Part shown: one piece after another, positions 17,334 to 26,801 of the stretch
Position numbering within the stretch: position 1 is the stretch's first letter
Layout: each line of letters opens with the position of its first letter
NCBI RefSeq assembly: GCF_001039355.2
Contig: NW_019775463.1
Coordinates: 287,974-314,774, forward strand
Length of the DNA: 26,801 nucleotides
Reading direction: 5' to 3'
From: Lingula anatina
Taxonomy: Eukaryota > Brachiopoda > Lingulata > Lingulida > Lingulidae
Notes under the pieces: model-generated
Database searches by the model: none
Seen by the model: the letters and a program-made list of their open reading frames with translations, nothing else
Told to the model about the DNA's origin: nothing
Made by a program: the position numbers and the translations under genes

Positions 17334-20300
17334 TTTTTGATGCTAAGAAAATTGTACTTTTTATCATGATGCCAATGCTAGTAAATTTTCAAAACTGTTG
17401 AGAGTTGAGTAAACATTGAAATGTTTTTTTATAAAATATTCTTTGATAAGTAAAGAGTTTACTTTGTTTGAACTTAAAACAATAAAGTTATAAATTTAAT
17501 GGAAAATGATAAATTAAAATGTTTTTAAGATTATGTTTGTTAGAGCAGTTGCCTATAAGAATCCTTGGACATGTCTCATGATTGGTTTGGAAACAAGTGA
17601 AATTATGAGAGGTGTAATAAAAATCATTCAACTAGGCATGATTTGATTTAAGGAAAAAAAAAGGAAATTTTAGGGGATCAGTGGACAGTTTGGTTCAATA
17701 AAAATATACTTATGATAATTTTATACTTAATAAAATAGCAAGATCGTACAATGTAAACACAATTGTTTCTAATACACATAAAAAGGGATTTAAAAGTTAA
17801 TAAAAAAATACCATTTACAATATTGTAATCATGATCCATCTACTAGTATGCATTCACGTGTGAACAAAAAATATATTTACATAAATGACTGCCTGCCAGC
17901 AACTTGTTTTTTTTTTATTATTTTTATATTTGTTCCATCAGTGCCCTTAAGGAAAAGAACATTTCAGCCATTTTAATGCTATGGTCCAATAGGATGTGGT
18001 CTTTATTTTCTAGTAAATAAAATGTTGCCGAGTAACACTATTTTTTTTTTTTTTTTGTTAAATAAATTAATGAGTGATTTTAGATGTATACAGATTTTAA
18101 AGTCATTTTTACAAACCTTGTGGTGGGCAACATATCCACTGTGCATAGATTGCATTTAAAGGAATACTCTAAAATGCATTATTCAAATCCTGAATCATTT
18201 GTTGACCTACATTCCTGTAACACGCTTACATGTATCTTATTGTTTTAACTCAGTGTTATGATATCTGAGAATGTTGTCTTAACTCGTTTCGTTGTTTTAA
18301 GAAGGGAGATGACCTTATAGTTTTTACAGATGCGGATTAAAAAAAATTGTGTTATACTGACACTTAGTGCACCTTTTATGATGTAAGGGTATGCACCTGC
18401 TGCTCAAGATAAAAATCATAACTTACTTAATGAGATGACAGCTTATTAAGATGAGTGTTTAAGTGAGTAATTGGGAAACTTCTATGAATAGTAGCAGAGT
18501 AAAGGTAGCAGTTAGAGTAGCAGTGAGTAGCAGTAGTAAAAGAGAGATTCAACTGATCTGACAGAAAATAATAGAAAATTTGGATGTCCTCCAAAGCAGA
18601 GGAAAAATAATTGAGAAAAATGTAATTGTCGTAACTGAAAAGTTGAAATAATTAGACCAGACAGTTTTGGTCTAAACTTTAAAAGCTAATTCAAAAATGT
18701 GGATAAAAAGTCATGATATAAAATTTCTGAATTTAACTATTCATGTTTACTAGTGAAATTTCCTTGAGGGTGTTGTGATAGCATATACCTTAGATGTCAC
18801 GACAAAAGTGCCATTAACTTCAAACGGTCCATAAAAACTTGAAAATATATGTTTTCCTGAATAGCTTTAGGGATATTTAAACAAAATGATAAAGGCATTG
18901 GTACCTTGGTTTAACTTGCTGCTCATAAAGTCATAAAGTACTACAGAGAGAGAACAAAACCCATATTGTTTTTATTTTAGATAAATTGTTGATTAAAAAA
19001 ACAGCATAGCCATTATTCAGTTAAAAAGCACCTTAGTATTATATTTTTTTCTTTGTCTTAATTGAGGAAATAGCTTGTTGGTATAAAGTTGGGAATTTGA
19101 ATTCATCTTTGTGACGCACAGTAAGTGTCAGAGATACATTGAGCAAAAAAAAAAAAAAAAATTGTTTTCCTGAAAGTGCCAACACGTTTGCCTCAATCTC
19201 TTAAATCATTTTCACAATAAGTATCCATGTTTAATTGATTTATTTTTAACTGAGTTACATGTTTCCAGCTTGAATTTTACTACTATGGAGATAAAATACC
19301 TTTTCTTTTTATATAAAGGTCTAAACCTTGATGTTGATCTATTTGAATCATTTTTAATTTCATTTATGTGATTACATATAATGAAGTAGAATTAATGGAT
19401 CAACTTTACAGGTTCTGTCATCACCAGTTGTACAAAATTGCCCCAAAGTCAGGTTTAGGTCTGAGAGAAAAGGCAAGGATTTAATGGTGTGGGGGATTGG
19501 AGGGGGGTGGGGGTGGAATCAGGTTCTACACTGGTGGATCTGCACTTGTCTTTACAAGACGTCAGCTTATTATTATTTTTTTTATTATTATTTTTTTTTT
19601 TACAAAATTTCTTGCTTTACAGAATTAGGCAGAGACTCTCCAGATAAAAAGCTCTTTGGACCAGATATTGCTTGGGTGTATCCTGGAGTTTGCTAAGTAG
19701 GGGGGAAGAGATGCAAGGGTAAAGAATTTTGGTCAAAGGAAAGAATTGTGCCTTCTGTGCCTTCACCCTCACCCCCCTCCCTTCCTTTAGATCACCCAAT
19801 GATCTATCACAGGCCTAAAAAATTAAATTCATGAGTCATGTCCAAGTATATCAGTCTGCTCTTTATTGGTATTCTTCATTGTAAAATTCTAATTTTAATT
19901 TTTAGTCTAGAAAGACTGGTCAGTATAAAAAAATTTTGGCATGAATTTTAACCCTGCCAATTTAATATGGACATTTGTCAATGGCCCCATTCAAAATGGA
20001 TGATCTAAGTACTTACTGATCTGCCAACTAAATATGGCTGACCACAGTTCAAAGCGATTCCTGTTGGTCTCCCCGCTTCCACACGCACCATGGCTGCAAG
20101 GACCTAGCAATTAAACCTCAGAGCTTAATACTTTTAAGGACACGTGTGGAATCGTGGAGACCATCAGAAATCAGGGGCATCGCTTTTGAACTGTGGTCAG
20201 CCATATTTAGTTGGCGGATCAGTAAGTACTTGGATCATCCATTCCGAATGGGGTCAATATGTTATTTATGTTTACATATGATACCAAGTCCAAATTTAAA

Positions 20301-20510
20301 GTATGCAACAACAACACCACCCAGTTATGTTTGCACCAGTCAAGTGTCACTTTGCCAGACTGTATATATCTGTTCTTATCTATCTGTTCATGCAAGTAAT
20401 GATTATCTATTAACTACATATATATATTTTTTATTATTCCAGGTCTGTTTTACTTCAATTATAATGATGTGGGACTTCAGAAGGCAGTTAAAATGCTATG
20501 GGAGGTGTAG
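14712..20510 (+). CDS. SDHD: SDHD, succinate dehydrogenase cytochrome b small subunit; complete 5-exon gene
   Basis: SDHD is one of two inner-membrane anchors of mitochondrial complex II. With SDHC it binds heme b and ubiquinone and docks the catalytic SDHA/SDHB pair. Five exons give 507 nt, or 168 residues plus stop (human 159), with all phases agreeing. Residues 1 to about 45 are rich in Arg, Ser, Gln and Leu, with no acidic residue before Glu43, as in a mitochondrial presequence. Three membrane segments lie at about 70-85, 92-113 and 131-151. His101 in VHGHW is in the place of the conserved heme-ligand histidine, and Tyr113 in TDYIHG in that of the quinone-site tyrosine. The C-terminus FYFNYNDVGLQKAVKMLWEV is nearly the vertebrate signature. 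It is divergent from HPS6. Confidence 0.97.
15243..15353 (+). CDS. SDHD: SDHD exon 2
   Basis: 111 nt, phase 1 to 1, with acceptor TTTCTCCTCAG and donor T|GTAAGA. It encodes residues 11-47, beginning GLQRFATRPQ. This is the rest of the presequence and the probable cleavage region. Confidence 0.92.
15525..15763. mobile_element. Candidate inverted-repeat element, SDHD intron 2
   Basis: AGGGCTTGTCATA...ACTTGCTCT at 15525-15560 is the imperfect inverse of AGGGCAAGTTACAC...GGCAAGCCCT at 15730-15763, giving a roughly 239-bp element with about 35-bp diverged terminal repeats. There is no coding capacity. Divergence makes this less certain than the other elements. Confidence 0.5.
16026..16240. mobile_element. 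Small inverted-repeat element (MITE), copy 2, SDHD intron 2
   Basis: A 215-bp element starting GACTGCATTCCCACAGATTT and ending with its near-perfect reverse complement AAATCTGTGGGAATGCAGTC. The interior shares GTTAATTACCCCCTTACAGC and other blocks with copy 1, in the opposite orientation. The terminal repeats are cleaner than in copy 1. Confidence 0.8.
16558..16726 (+). CDS. SDHD: SDHD exon 3
   Basis: 169 nt, phase 1 to 2, with acceptor TTTTTAG and donor TG|GTGAGT. It encodes residues 48-104, including SKWKIERLFAGSMIAVLPAA (first membrane segment) and ATAFIVHGHW (second segment, with the heme-ligand histidine). Confidence 0.97.
16841..16935 (+). repeat. (AC)n, (GT)n and (GA)n compound microsatellite
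   Basis: A short CA run, then about 16 GT units at 16877-16908, then GA units, in SDHD intron 3. Confidence 0.95.
17040..17167 (+). CDS. SDHD: SDHD exon 4
   Basis: 128 nt, phase 2 to 1, with acceptor GGTTTCAG and donor G|GTAACA. It encodes residues 105-146, starting GLEGVFTDYIHG and ending in the third membrane segment. The loop YPSETGRRRYPW is more basic than in human SDHD. Confidence 0.96.
17168..19982 (+). other. SDHD intron 4, part before the foldback element
   Basis: About 2.8 kb of AT-rich intron. It holds the ATTT microsatellite, poly-T at about 18041-18056, poly-A at about 19146-19160, T-rich sequence at about 19567-19602 and a short GTAGCAG-like cluster at about 18491-18537. No exon or transposon protein was recognised. 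Confidence 0.65.
17301..17337 (+). repeat. (ATTT)n microsatellite
   Basis: About nine perfect ATTT units in SDHD intron 4. Confidence 0.96.
19983..20253. mobile_element. Foldback element with ~80-bp inverted repeats, SDHD intron 4
   Basis: The stretch from CCCCATTC at 19985 through the CACAGTTCAAAGCGAT end at about 20059 returns as a near-perfect reverse complement from about 20177 to 20253. The spacer is about 120 bp. TCAAT flanks both sides (19978-19982 and 20254-20258) and may be a target-site duplication. It lies about 190 bp before SDHD exon 5. No protein is encoded. Confidence 0.8.
20443..20510 (+). CDS. SDHD: SDHD exon 5 (stop codon)
   Basis: 68 nt entered in phase 1 at acceptor TTATTATTCCAG. 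It encodes LFYFNYNDVGLQKAVKMLWE plus V and TAG, the conserved C-terminus of the family. Confidence 0.97.
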
Positions 20511-21250
20511 ATGTCTTTATTACAGATTGTACAAGACGGTGAATAGACTTCAAATTGATGTTTTTATTTTGAAAAACATAAATGCTATAATGAATACAGT
20601 TAATATGTTGTGCAGAAATGAAAATGACAGGATACTTTGGCAGGAAAAGGAGTGCTTGCATGGTAAAACTTGAGAAGTTTTTATGACCTGTCTTGAAATA
20701 TTTTCTGCCATCTTGAAGAGGAATAGAAGCAGCACACATTTGGAAAAAGTTACAAGTCTCTCAGAATATAGATTTAATACTCGTAGTCATTGTGAAAAGG
20801 CCTCTAAAACAGATTAGAGAATTCATGGCAGTTTTTTCTAATTGCTTGCTTGTGGTCTTGATAGAACTGAAAGTGACAGGCATATATTTTCCATTCATGT
20901 GACAGTGTATGTATTGCAGTTTGAATTTCATTATAATGGTGAAAGTAATCTAATCCTATCAGTTGATAACAATATCTTAAGGTAAATGTTGCTGATTTGA
21001 TATGTTTATCTGCAGCTTAAGTCACTATACCAACTGCAATTTATTTATAGACAAATGAGGAGTGTTAACAAGAAAACCAAACACAGAAACAACTGAAATA
21101 TTTTCCAAAATGACTGAAAAGTATTTGGGATATTAAGATATTATATAAAATCCTAGGATGGTAGTTGAAAAATCTCCAGACTCATTTAAAATGTGTTTCA
21201 AAGCATCATGCATCAGGTTTAATAATAAAAAGATTTGATAAAAATAATTG
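20511..21250 (+). other. SDHD 3' UTR (predicted)
   Basis: AT-rich non-coding sequence from the SDHD stop to the first AATAAA. No repeat family was recognised. The extent is inferred only from the poly(A) signal. Confidence 0.55.
21224..21229 (+). terminator. Poly(A) signal of SDHD
   Basis: AATAAA followed within about 25 nt by a T/G-rich stretch (TGTCTTTGTGTTCCTG), the expected layout of a cleavage site. No earlier AATAAA was noticed after the SDHD stop. Confidence 0.6.
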
Positions 21251-21319
21251 TCTTTGTGTTCCTGTTTATATGATCAAGACATGAAACAGTTTCTATAGAC
21301 TACATATATAAAAAATGTG

Positions 21320-22300
21320 ACAAGTTGACCGGAAATTACCTGTTCACCTCCCATTTACCTGCTGCAAGCTACTAGAATCAATACCTGTGTGACTTGGTCA
21401 TGAAATATTAATTAACTAACAAGCTGCTTTCTGAAACACAGTATGAATTCATCCCCCAAAGGTTAACAGGCTTATAAATCATTAAAGTGATGGAGGAATA
21501 GTCAGGAGTATTGGGCAATGAAGGCAATGAATGTTATAAACTTTTTTTTCTTCTTTTTCTAAGCATTTGGTGACGTCCCTCACCTTGGACTATGCTTAAT
21601 GAGCGAGGGTATTATCAAATACCCGATTTTCTCATGACATGGCTGAGGGAACTTTTTTGCTGAACCATAAACAAACATTTATTGTTCAGACTGGATAAAT
21701 GTATTTAATTGGTGGAATTCCACACGGTTCTGTTTTGAGAATGCTCCCCTTTGTCATGCACATTATTCATTTGCCAGAGTCCATTAAAATGCATCTAAAG
21801 TGTACCTATTTGCAGATGACACATTAAAATATTTGGTCCCTTATATGATGACACTAAAATCTTTAGACCCACATATATAACCATGATGATTGCGTACAAC
21901 TCCAGGAAGGCATAAATGAGGTTTATAATTGGACTAAAAGTTCACTTTCAAAACTGCACCATTTTATTAAATGAAGTGTAAATCGATGCACAAGTCCAGT
22001 TCTAGGACTTCAGATAACTATACATGCTTTAGTAAAAGATGTAATGTTAATGCTTTTAAAAATTGCTAACATTGAATTTGCACACTCCCTTCACTGTCTG
22101 ACCAACCAAACATAAAAAATTTACATGATATGCCAATTAAACAATTTTGAATGCTTAAAAAGCAAAAACCAAGAAATTCTACCAAACACATTAATTTTAG
22201 CAGATTAACCTATTCACACAGCCATCCTGCATTGACCAGATTATTTAGTCCAGTGGCCTTGTTTGAGTACATAGAGATGGTGTTTCATTTTAACTGATTG
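21320..22300 (+). mobile_element. Decayed non-LTR reverse transcriptase downstream of SDHD
   Basis: Across frameshifts and stops the plus strand shows, in order: an NYRPV...CKLLESI-like block near 21335-21390; a KAFD-VPH-like block (AFGDVPHLG) near 21563; a G-P-GSVL-like block (GIPHGSVL) near 21713-21740; H-LPESIK near 21770-21790; and TYLQMTH in place of the ADDT motif near 21810-21825. That is the palm order of a LINE reverse transcriptase whose catalytic Asp-Asp has been lost. Boundaries are approximate. Confidence 0.7.
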
Positions 22301-23633
22301 GGTAGTACGTTATTAATACAATTTTACATGGGATATTGTATTAATTCATTCTAAAAATAAAGAGTTCACAACAAGTAGTTTCATTTGTGATTTAAGTCAA
22401 TAATTCAGTATTTGCATGTCATTTTAAGTAATTAGGCTCAATGGTTTAAAGGTAAAAGTGTAGCCAACTTATTCAGCGCTTATATACTGTATAGGTTGAC
22501 TCAGTTTTCGGCCTTATATGCTTACGGTACACTTATCACAGGTTAGTTATGGGTATCGTTAGCTGCTAAGCTTGTATTTAGATAGATTTATTCAGGAATA
22601 TATGGCCTACCGGCCCAAAGTTCCACATACATCATCGGTATAAAAAAATCTTAACTGCCAACCACGTAAGGCCGCAAGCTAAGGCAATTTATTTAAAGTA
22701 GAGTGGAGTTAGAGTATATGAGCAGTTCACAATGGATCAGTAGCAGAGTGTTGCTAGACAGAGATTGCCGACAATTTCTGGTCGTGACACGTTAAACATG
22801 AACTTATACAATATAATAACTTATACAATACGGAAAATATATGTTTTTTTATTGCTTCAACATCGTGTTTGTTATTATTTTGACTGAGCGCCGATCTTCT
22901 TTTAACACTGATATAATGCACGTTGCACTGCAAGAGTCATTCCATAACATAATGCTCTTATGCTTTTCATAACATATGTAATATTTATTTGGTAAAATAA
23001 GGTGAGGCAGTTAACAATATGAGAATAATGTATATTAGAATTTACATTAGCAGCTGACCCACGTTGCGGTCTCGACCTGGGACCTTTTGCTAGGTTTATA
23101 TAATTCTCATTCTACTGAGATGACTAAAAGTATAAACTTATTGATTTAAACAAAACTTTATTAAAAAAGAATATATATATATACTGCAGAAGGCCTAGTA
23201 TGTTATATTATAATTTAAATGTAGGCTTGTAGGCCTACAACTTAAAATTTGCAGATTATAGGTTCTATATTAATAGTAATAGTGTTGCCTACCTCTTGAC
23301 AATGGATAATTAATTAACCGTTTCTTAATTATTTACCTAATAGAAATGATACACAGGGGCTATGCATAATTTATACACATATTAGAGTGTGCCTTCTGTT
23401 TAAGTAATTTTATTTCAAAATTCATTTTCACAAGTTTTCTAGACTTAAAACTTTCTCTTTGCTTTTTTATTTTAATTTCCTTTTTTTTTACATTTCTTTA
23501 TTTTATAGGTTTGATCTTTATATCAATATTATTTATATTTTTTTAATTTTCTTATATTCTAATTTTTAAATCAAAATGGAGGAATGTTGGACGTTTCATT
23601 TTGGCTGCTTTTAAATACCGTGCTTTTAACTTT
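22301..23633. other. Intergenic sequence between the LINE remnant and the TKT upstream region
   Basis: AT-rich, with no supported coding region. It contains the possible retroelement tail at 22575-22640. Near 23050-23090 (minus strand) is a degenerate CCCAGGTCGAGACC, B-box-like, that does not fold as a tRNA. Confidence 0.55.
22575..22640 (-). mobile_element. Possible retroelement 3' tail
   Basis: On the minus strand this reads TTTGGGCCGGTAGGCCATAT, then ATTCCTGAATAAATCTATC. A GC-rich short palindrome followed by TGAATAAATCTATC resembles the 3' ends of several LINE/SINE families. Nothing upstream was recognised. Confidence 0.3.
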
Positions 23634-23652
23634 TCTTTTTATTTATTTATTT

Positions 23653-23691
<39 letters not shown>

Positions 23692-23698
23692 TTATTTA
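23634..23698 (+). repeat. (TTTA)n microsatellite
   Basis: About 65 bp of TTTA units with one interruption, just upstream of the CpG-richer presumed TKT promoter. Confidence 0.96.
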
Positions 23699-23699
23699 T

Positions 23700-24453
23700 G
23701 ACTGCAGCTGAAAACATGGCGTTTGTCCAATCTTACCATCCTCAGATTGTTGAGCAGTGCTCCAACGATGCGTTGCACGTGCGCAGTTTAGACGGTCTTG
23801 TTTATCTTCGATTCGTGCAATAATCGTTCACATGCAGGGTAGCTCGACGTTGCAGTAGGGCTTATACGACAGTCGTTGCCGAAAAGTTTTACGTTCCATC
23901 TAATCGGGACAAAAGGAGCCATCTGTATAAACAAGATTGAATGGGTAGGTGCCACGTCTTCCTGACATTTCATAAAGATACATTGGTTCTCGTTTTGGAG
24001 CTTTGGCATATTTTTCATTGTATTCAGGCATAAACTATGACATCGGAACACTAACAAATGGGCGTAGTAATGCCTACCTGTAGTAATTGAATGTATCCAA
24101 TGTCGACCACTAATAACTTAAAATGTCCCTGAAGGAAGACCCTCATATATCTGCCAATGTAAATCCTGGCTGAAAATTCAAATGATGAAAATATTAATAG
24201 AAAATGTGGTCGTTCCTTACGCTGTGAACTGCATATCTTGTTGTCTGCTCTCATACACGGCCGAATTTAAACGGAAATAAGCAAACCGTAATGTTTTTTT
24301 GTCATTTTGCTGCATAGATGCGTAAAGCGTATTTCATCTTGGCAAGCCCTTGTAACCCGTATGTGTTCATCTTTCATTTAGGTGAGTTACCCTGAAAGGC
24401 GAGCTCTACACATCACCGGGTGAATTTTGTTCAAACTGACAAACTGCAAGAGC
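23700..24453 (+). promoter_or_regulatory. Probable TKT promoter and 5' UTR
   Basis: Sequence upstream of the TKT start is richer in CpG than its surroundings between about 23720 and 23890. It contains CCAAT at about 23728 and the E-box-like GCACGTGC at about 23777. There is no clear TATA box. An AGGTGAGT donor-like site just upstream, at about 24380, could mean a spliced 5' UTR. No protein-coding exon is supported here. Confidence 0.4.
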
Positions 24454-24569
24454 ATGACTAACGTACGGGAAAACAACGACATGGGACACGCGGATTTCCA
24501 AGCGCTCCGAGACATGGCCAACCGGATTCGACTTCACAGCGTTCGTGCAACCAGCGCTGCCGGCTCGGG
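24454..24569 (+). CDS. TKT: Transketolase (TKT family), first coding exon; gene runs off the right edge
   Basis: Transketolase is the thiamine-diphosphate enzyme of the non-oxidative pentose phosphate pathway. It moves two-carbon units between sugar phosphates in the cytosol. This exon encodes 38 residues plus two bases, from MTNVRENNDMGHADFQ to RATSAAGS, ending at donor GG|GTAAGT. FQALRDMANRIRLHSVRATS lines up with the animal transketolase N-terminus, where the next residues are G-HPTS. It is only about 6% of the usual 620 or so residues. The first ATG is used; a second in-frame ATG at codon 10 is possible. No later exon was seen before 26801, so intron 1 exceeds 2.2 kb. TKT cannot be told from TKT-like paralogues on this exon alone. 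Confidence 0.9.
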
Positions 24570-24769
24570 GTAAGTTATATTGTCCCTTACAGGTGAGGTC
24601 AGAGATACACCACAAGTTAGCGAGAAATTTATATACTTTGATGAAAGGGTGAAATACAAACCAAAGAGATTTCTCTTCGCTTCGCAAATATAAAACGGTA
24701 GACGAGAACAATTGTTCTATAATGTATAAGGCATAGAGTAATAAGACTGCTTGTTTTTTTTCCTCGTGT

Positions 24770-24828
24770 TAAGAGTAGTCGCACGGTTTGCGAGAGTCCC
24801 GGTTTCGAATCCCGGTCGAGCCTGGTGT
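24770..24828 (+). other. tRNA-like T-arm (RNA polymerase III B-box-like)
   Basis: CCGGTTTCGAATCCCGG followed by TCGAGCC resembles the T-arm and 3' acceptor strand of a tRNA. The 5' half does not fold as a tRNA, so this is at most a tRNA pseudogene or SINE head. Confidence 0.3.
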
Positions 24829-25106
24829 TTTCTCCCCCCCTAAATTGCTACAAAATGTATAAGTGTAAATAAAAATTGAAAAGAAAGCTTTTTGCACTTA
24901 GTCTGACATAGATATATAAAATGAGCACGGGTCTCTTAAAATCAGTTAAAGAAAAAGGAACAAAGTTTCTAATTTATGATTCGCCATTGCCAAGAACGGA
25001 GACGGTCGAAAAGCTCGGGTTAGTTCAGGTCGTGTCTATTCGCTTTGAAGGGCCCTTTTCACAACAGAACAAGCATTTACAGTAGGCCTATTGGTAGGTA
25101 TATCGG

Positions 25107-25260
25107 CAGGCCCGTAGCCAACAAATTCAAAGGGGGGTAGGCCTACTTTTTCCGAAAAAAGTGGACCTTTTTAACAAGGCTTGGCAGATTTAAAATCGTG
25201 TTTAATTTACCAAAAAGTGGTTAAAATCACAACCCGTTAAGAAAAGGGGGTCGCAGAGAA
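25107..25260. mobile_element. Fragment of a CAGGCCCGTAGCC-type dispersed repeat
   Basis: CAGGCCCGTAGCCAAC followed by AAAGGGGGG and AAAAAAGTGGACCTTTTT resembles a widely dispersed animal repeat that begins with CAGGCCCGTAGCCAGG. The expected opposite terminus was not seen, so this is a partial copy. The identification is from memory of the motif. Confidence 0.45.
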
Positions 25261-25377
25261 AAAATGTGTAACTAGGCCTATATATTTTAAAAATCAGGAA
25301 ACAATATCTTTCTCTAATGCAAACAAGTGTGAACATATAAATTATTAATATAATTTGTCATAAAATGTTGCAATTAG

Positions 25378-25463
25378 CAGTGTCATTTCCTTCATTTTTT
25401 AATGATTGATCAGTTTTGCCATAATCAGTGTCATTTCCTTCAATTTTTAATGATTAAACAGTT
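25378..25463 (+). repeat. Two-copy tandem duplication, 48-bp period
   Basis: CAGTGTCATTTCCTTCAWTT plus TTTAATGATT...CAGTT occurs at 25378-25415 and again at 25426-25463 with few differences, in TKT intron 1. Confidence 0.85.
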
Positions 25464-25959
25464 AAGTGATACAATGCATTACATAACAGCACCAATTATG
25501 AAAACAAAACTGCATAGGTGCAAAGGAAAGTGAATGAGTATTAGCGCTTTGCTAAACCTACAAATACAAAACATACATTATAAAGAAAAAAAATTAAAAA
25601 AATTACAAAAGTGATATCATAAGCTGTAAAAGAGAGGCACTGCTGTCATATACATTTAACATTTGAGAATACTCCATCAAGCGAATAAACTGTTTCCAGC
25701 GCATTAAAATGAAGATACAAGAAGTGTATGGTATATTGTTTTTGATGTTCAAAACATTTTATCTCCCTCCGGGCATGCGAACATACAGCAACGTTTGTCT
25801 GCACATTACTGCTAGAGACGTTAACGACGTACACAAATACGAATAGATATCGTGTTCTACAAAGTTACAGCCGATCACAACCCTATTTGCCCTATATATA
25901 TCAACGATAGATATATAGCGCAGTAGATAATGTGCCTCTCGAAAGGTTTTAGAGTTGGA

Positions 25960-26760
25960 GTATTTTGTTAGATACATTACTATGTGCAGATGATGTAGTT
26001 TTAATAGCTTCTACCGAGGAAAATTTACAAGCTGTGCTTGCTCAGCTGTTGAAGTGGTCTTATAAATGGAGTTTGTTTGTAAACCAAATAAAAAACCAAA
26101 ATTGAGCATTTCAAAAAGCCACGTGTGAAAAGGAGTAATTTTCAGTTTAATTGCAATGGGTCGGTACTTGTTTATGAAAAGTCTTATGAATATCATGGCT
26201 TAACTTTTTCAGGGACACTTTATAAAATTTCTTTTTTTTTTTTTCGTTGTTGCTTTTCTATATATATGCGTGTATAACTTGTATTATCCTTGTAGGCCTA
26301 CTTCACGGAGTGCATACTAGTATAATGCTTCCATGCTCTTTGTTTCTTGTGAATGAGCTTTGTTTAAAATTGTTGCAAATATGGGCGTCATGTAACATGC
26401 TGCTGGTAGGCAAATGAGGTTCTGTAAGCGCAAAAATATAAAAACCAAGGATATATTTGTAATCCACATACGCCAAACAATTGCACCAAGCCTTTTGACA
26501 CTTGTGTCTTCTTCCTGCCACAGTATGCAGGTGTATAGAAATGTAATGATATAACAAGCAATAATTTAAAATCCGATATAGAGCTGCTAGAGAATTCTTT
26601 GGGGTACTTTACTATGAAAAAAGATACAGGCTTTATGGTTACAAAGTATAAAAGATGGTTGCACCTTACAGGAAAGTGGAATAAGCTGGTTAACGTGAGT
26701 CATGATAAGATCACGAAACAAGTCTTCCTTAGAGCTTATGATCTGGCATAAGAGGGTAAT
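25960..26760 (+). mobile_element. Decayed non-LTR reverse transcriptase in TKT intron 1
   Basis: The frame near 25975-26060 reads LLCADDVVLIASTEENLQAV, a reverse transcriptase motif C (ADD retained), followed by KWSYKWSLFVN. After a frameshift come HFKK-RVKRSNFQFN-like residues and YEYHGLTFSG. Near 26590-26745 are AREFFGV and then KRWLHLTGKWNKLVNVSH and ITKQVFL, the tail seen after the palm in this LINE class. Stops and frameshifts make it a pseudogene. Its type differs from the LINE remnant at 770-1186. Confidence 0.7.
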
Positions 26761-26801
26761 GGTAATTGCTGTGCCCATGTTTCTTTTGTTTCATCAATAT
26801 G

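Larger units (their letters stand above)
24570..26801 (+). other. TKT intron 1 (partial)
   Basis: Begins at a strong GTAAGT donor and runs past the window. It holds a tRNA-like motif, a GGCCCGTAGCC repeat fragment, a 48-bp-period tandem duplication and a decayed reverse transcriptase. No TKT coding exon was found. Confidence 0.7.

Noticed and set aside
20146-20673. 175-codon plus-strand open frame, the longest in the window
   Set aside because: It runs through one arm of the foldback element and then over SDHD exon 5 in the wrong frame; composition is random and no family is recognisable.
23040-23095. tRNA-like B-box (CCCAGGTCGAGACC) on the minus strand
   Set aside because: One base of the box is missing and no cloverleaf can be drawn; not enough for a tRNA or SINE call.
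23584-23823. 79-codon open frame rich in FIYL repeats
   Set aside because: It is mostly translation of the TTTA microsatellite; the remainder is not recognisable and lies in the likely TKT 5' region.
24406-24711. 101-codon minus-strand open frame
   Set aside because: It is antisense to TKT exon 1 and the start of its intron.
1-26801. CRISPR arrays, bacterial operons or a novel defence system
   Set aside because: No regularly spaced direct repeats were seen. The gene structures are spliced animal genes, so no such system is supported.

Overview
The window is nuclear DNA from an animal, probably a marine invertebrate. The evidence is AT-rich sequence, many GT-AG introns, short coding exons (about 30-220 bp), abundant microsatellites, decayed non-LTR retrotransposons and small inverted-repeat elements. 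Palindromic acatgtacatgta and ctagta motifs are common in bivalve mollusc DNA, so I lean to a lophotrochozoan, but the phylum is a weak guess. There are no bacterial operons, CRISPR arrays or rRNA genes.

Three protein-coding genes can be read by joining exons by hand and checking reading phase at every junction. (1) On the minus strand, 14301 down to 2244, is a complete 19-exon gene of 817 codons for HPS6, the BLOC-2 subunit that delivers cargo to lysosome-related organelles. (2) On the plus strand, 14712-20510, is a complete 5-exon gene of 168 codons for SDHD, the small membrane anchor of mitochondrial complex II. (3) On the plus strand, 24454-24569, is the first coding exon of a transketolase (TKT family); the rest of that gene lies beyond the right edge.

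HPS6 and SDHD start head to head, with 410 bp between their start codons. This gap is probably a shared bidirectional promoter. It holds a CRE-like TTACGTCA overlapping an M-box TCATGTGA, and a YY1-like motif on the SDHD start codon. SDHD and TKT lie in tandem about 3.9 kb apart, separated by a dead retrotransposon.

Region by region: 1-2200 is the HPS6 3' flank, with a truncated retrotransposon 3' end; 2204-14301 is HPS6; 14302-14711 is the shared promoter; 14712-21250 is SDHD with its 3' UTR; 21320-22300 is a decayed reverse transcriptase; 22300-24453 is intergenic DNA and TKT upstream sequence; 24454-26801 is TKT exon 1 and the start of its first intron, which contains another decayed reverse transcriptase.

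I found no new multi-gene system. The points most worth a second look are: HPS6 split into 19 exons, whereas the human gene is, as I recall, a single coding exon; the HPS6/SDHD shared promoter; a splice acceptor in HPS6 built entirely from an ATT microsatellite; and several small inverted-repeat transposon families, one of which sits in introns of both HPS6 and SDHD.
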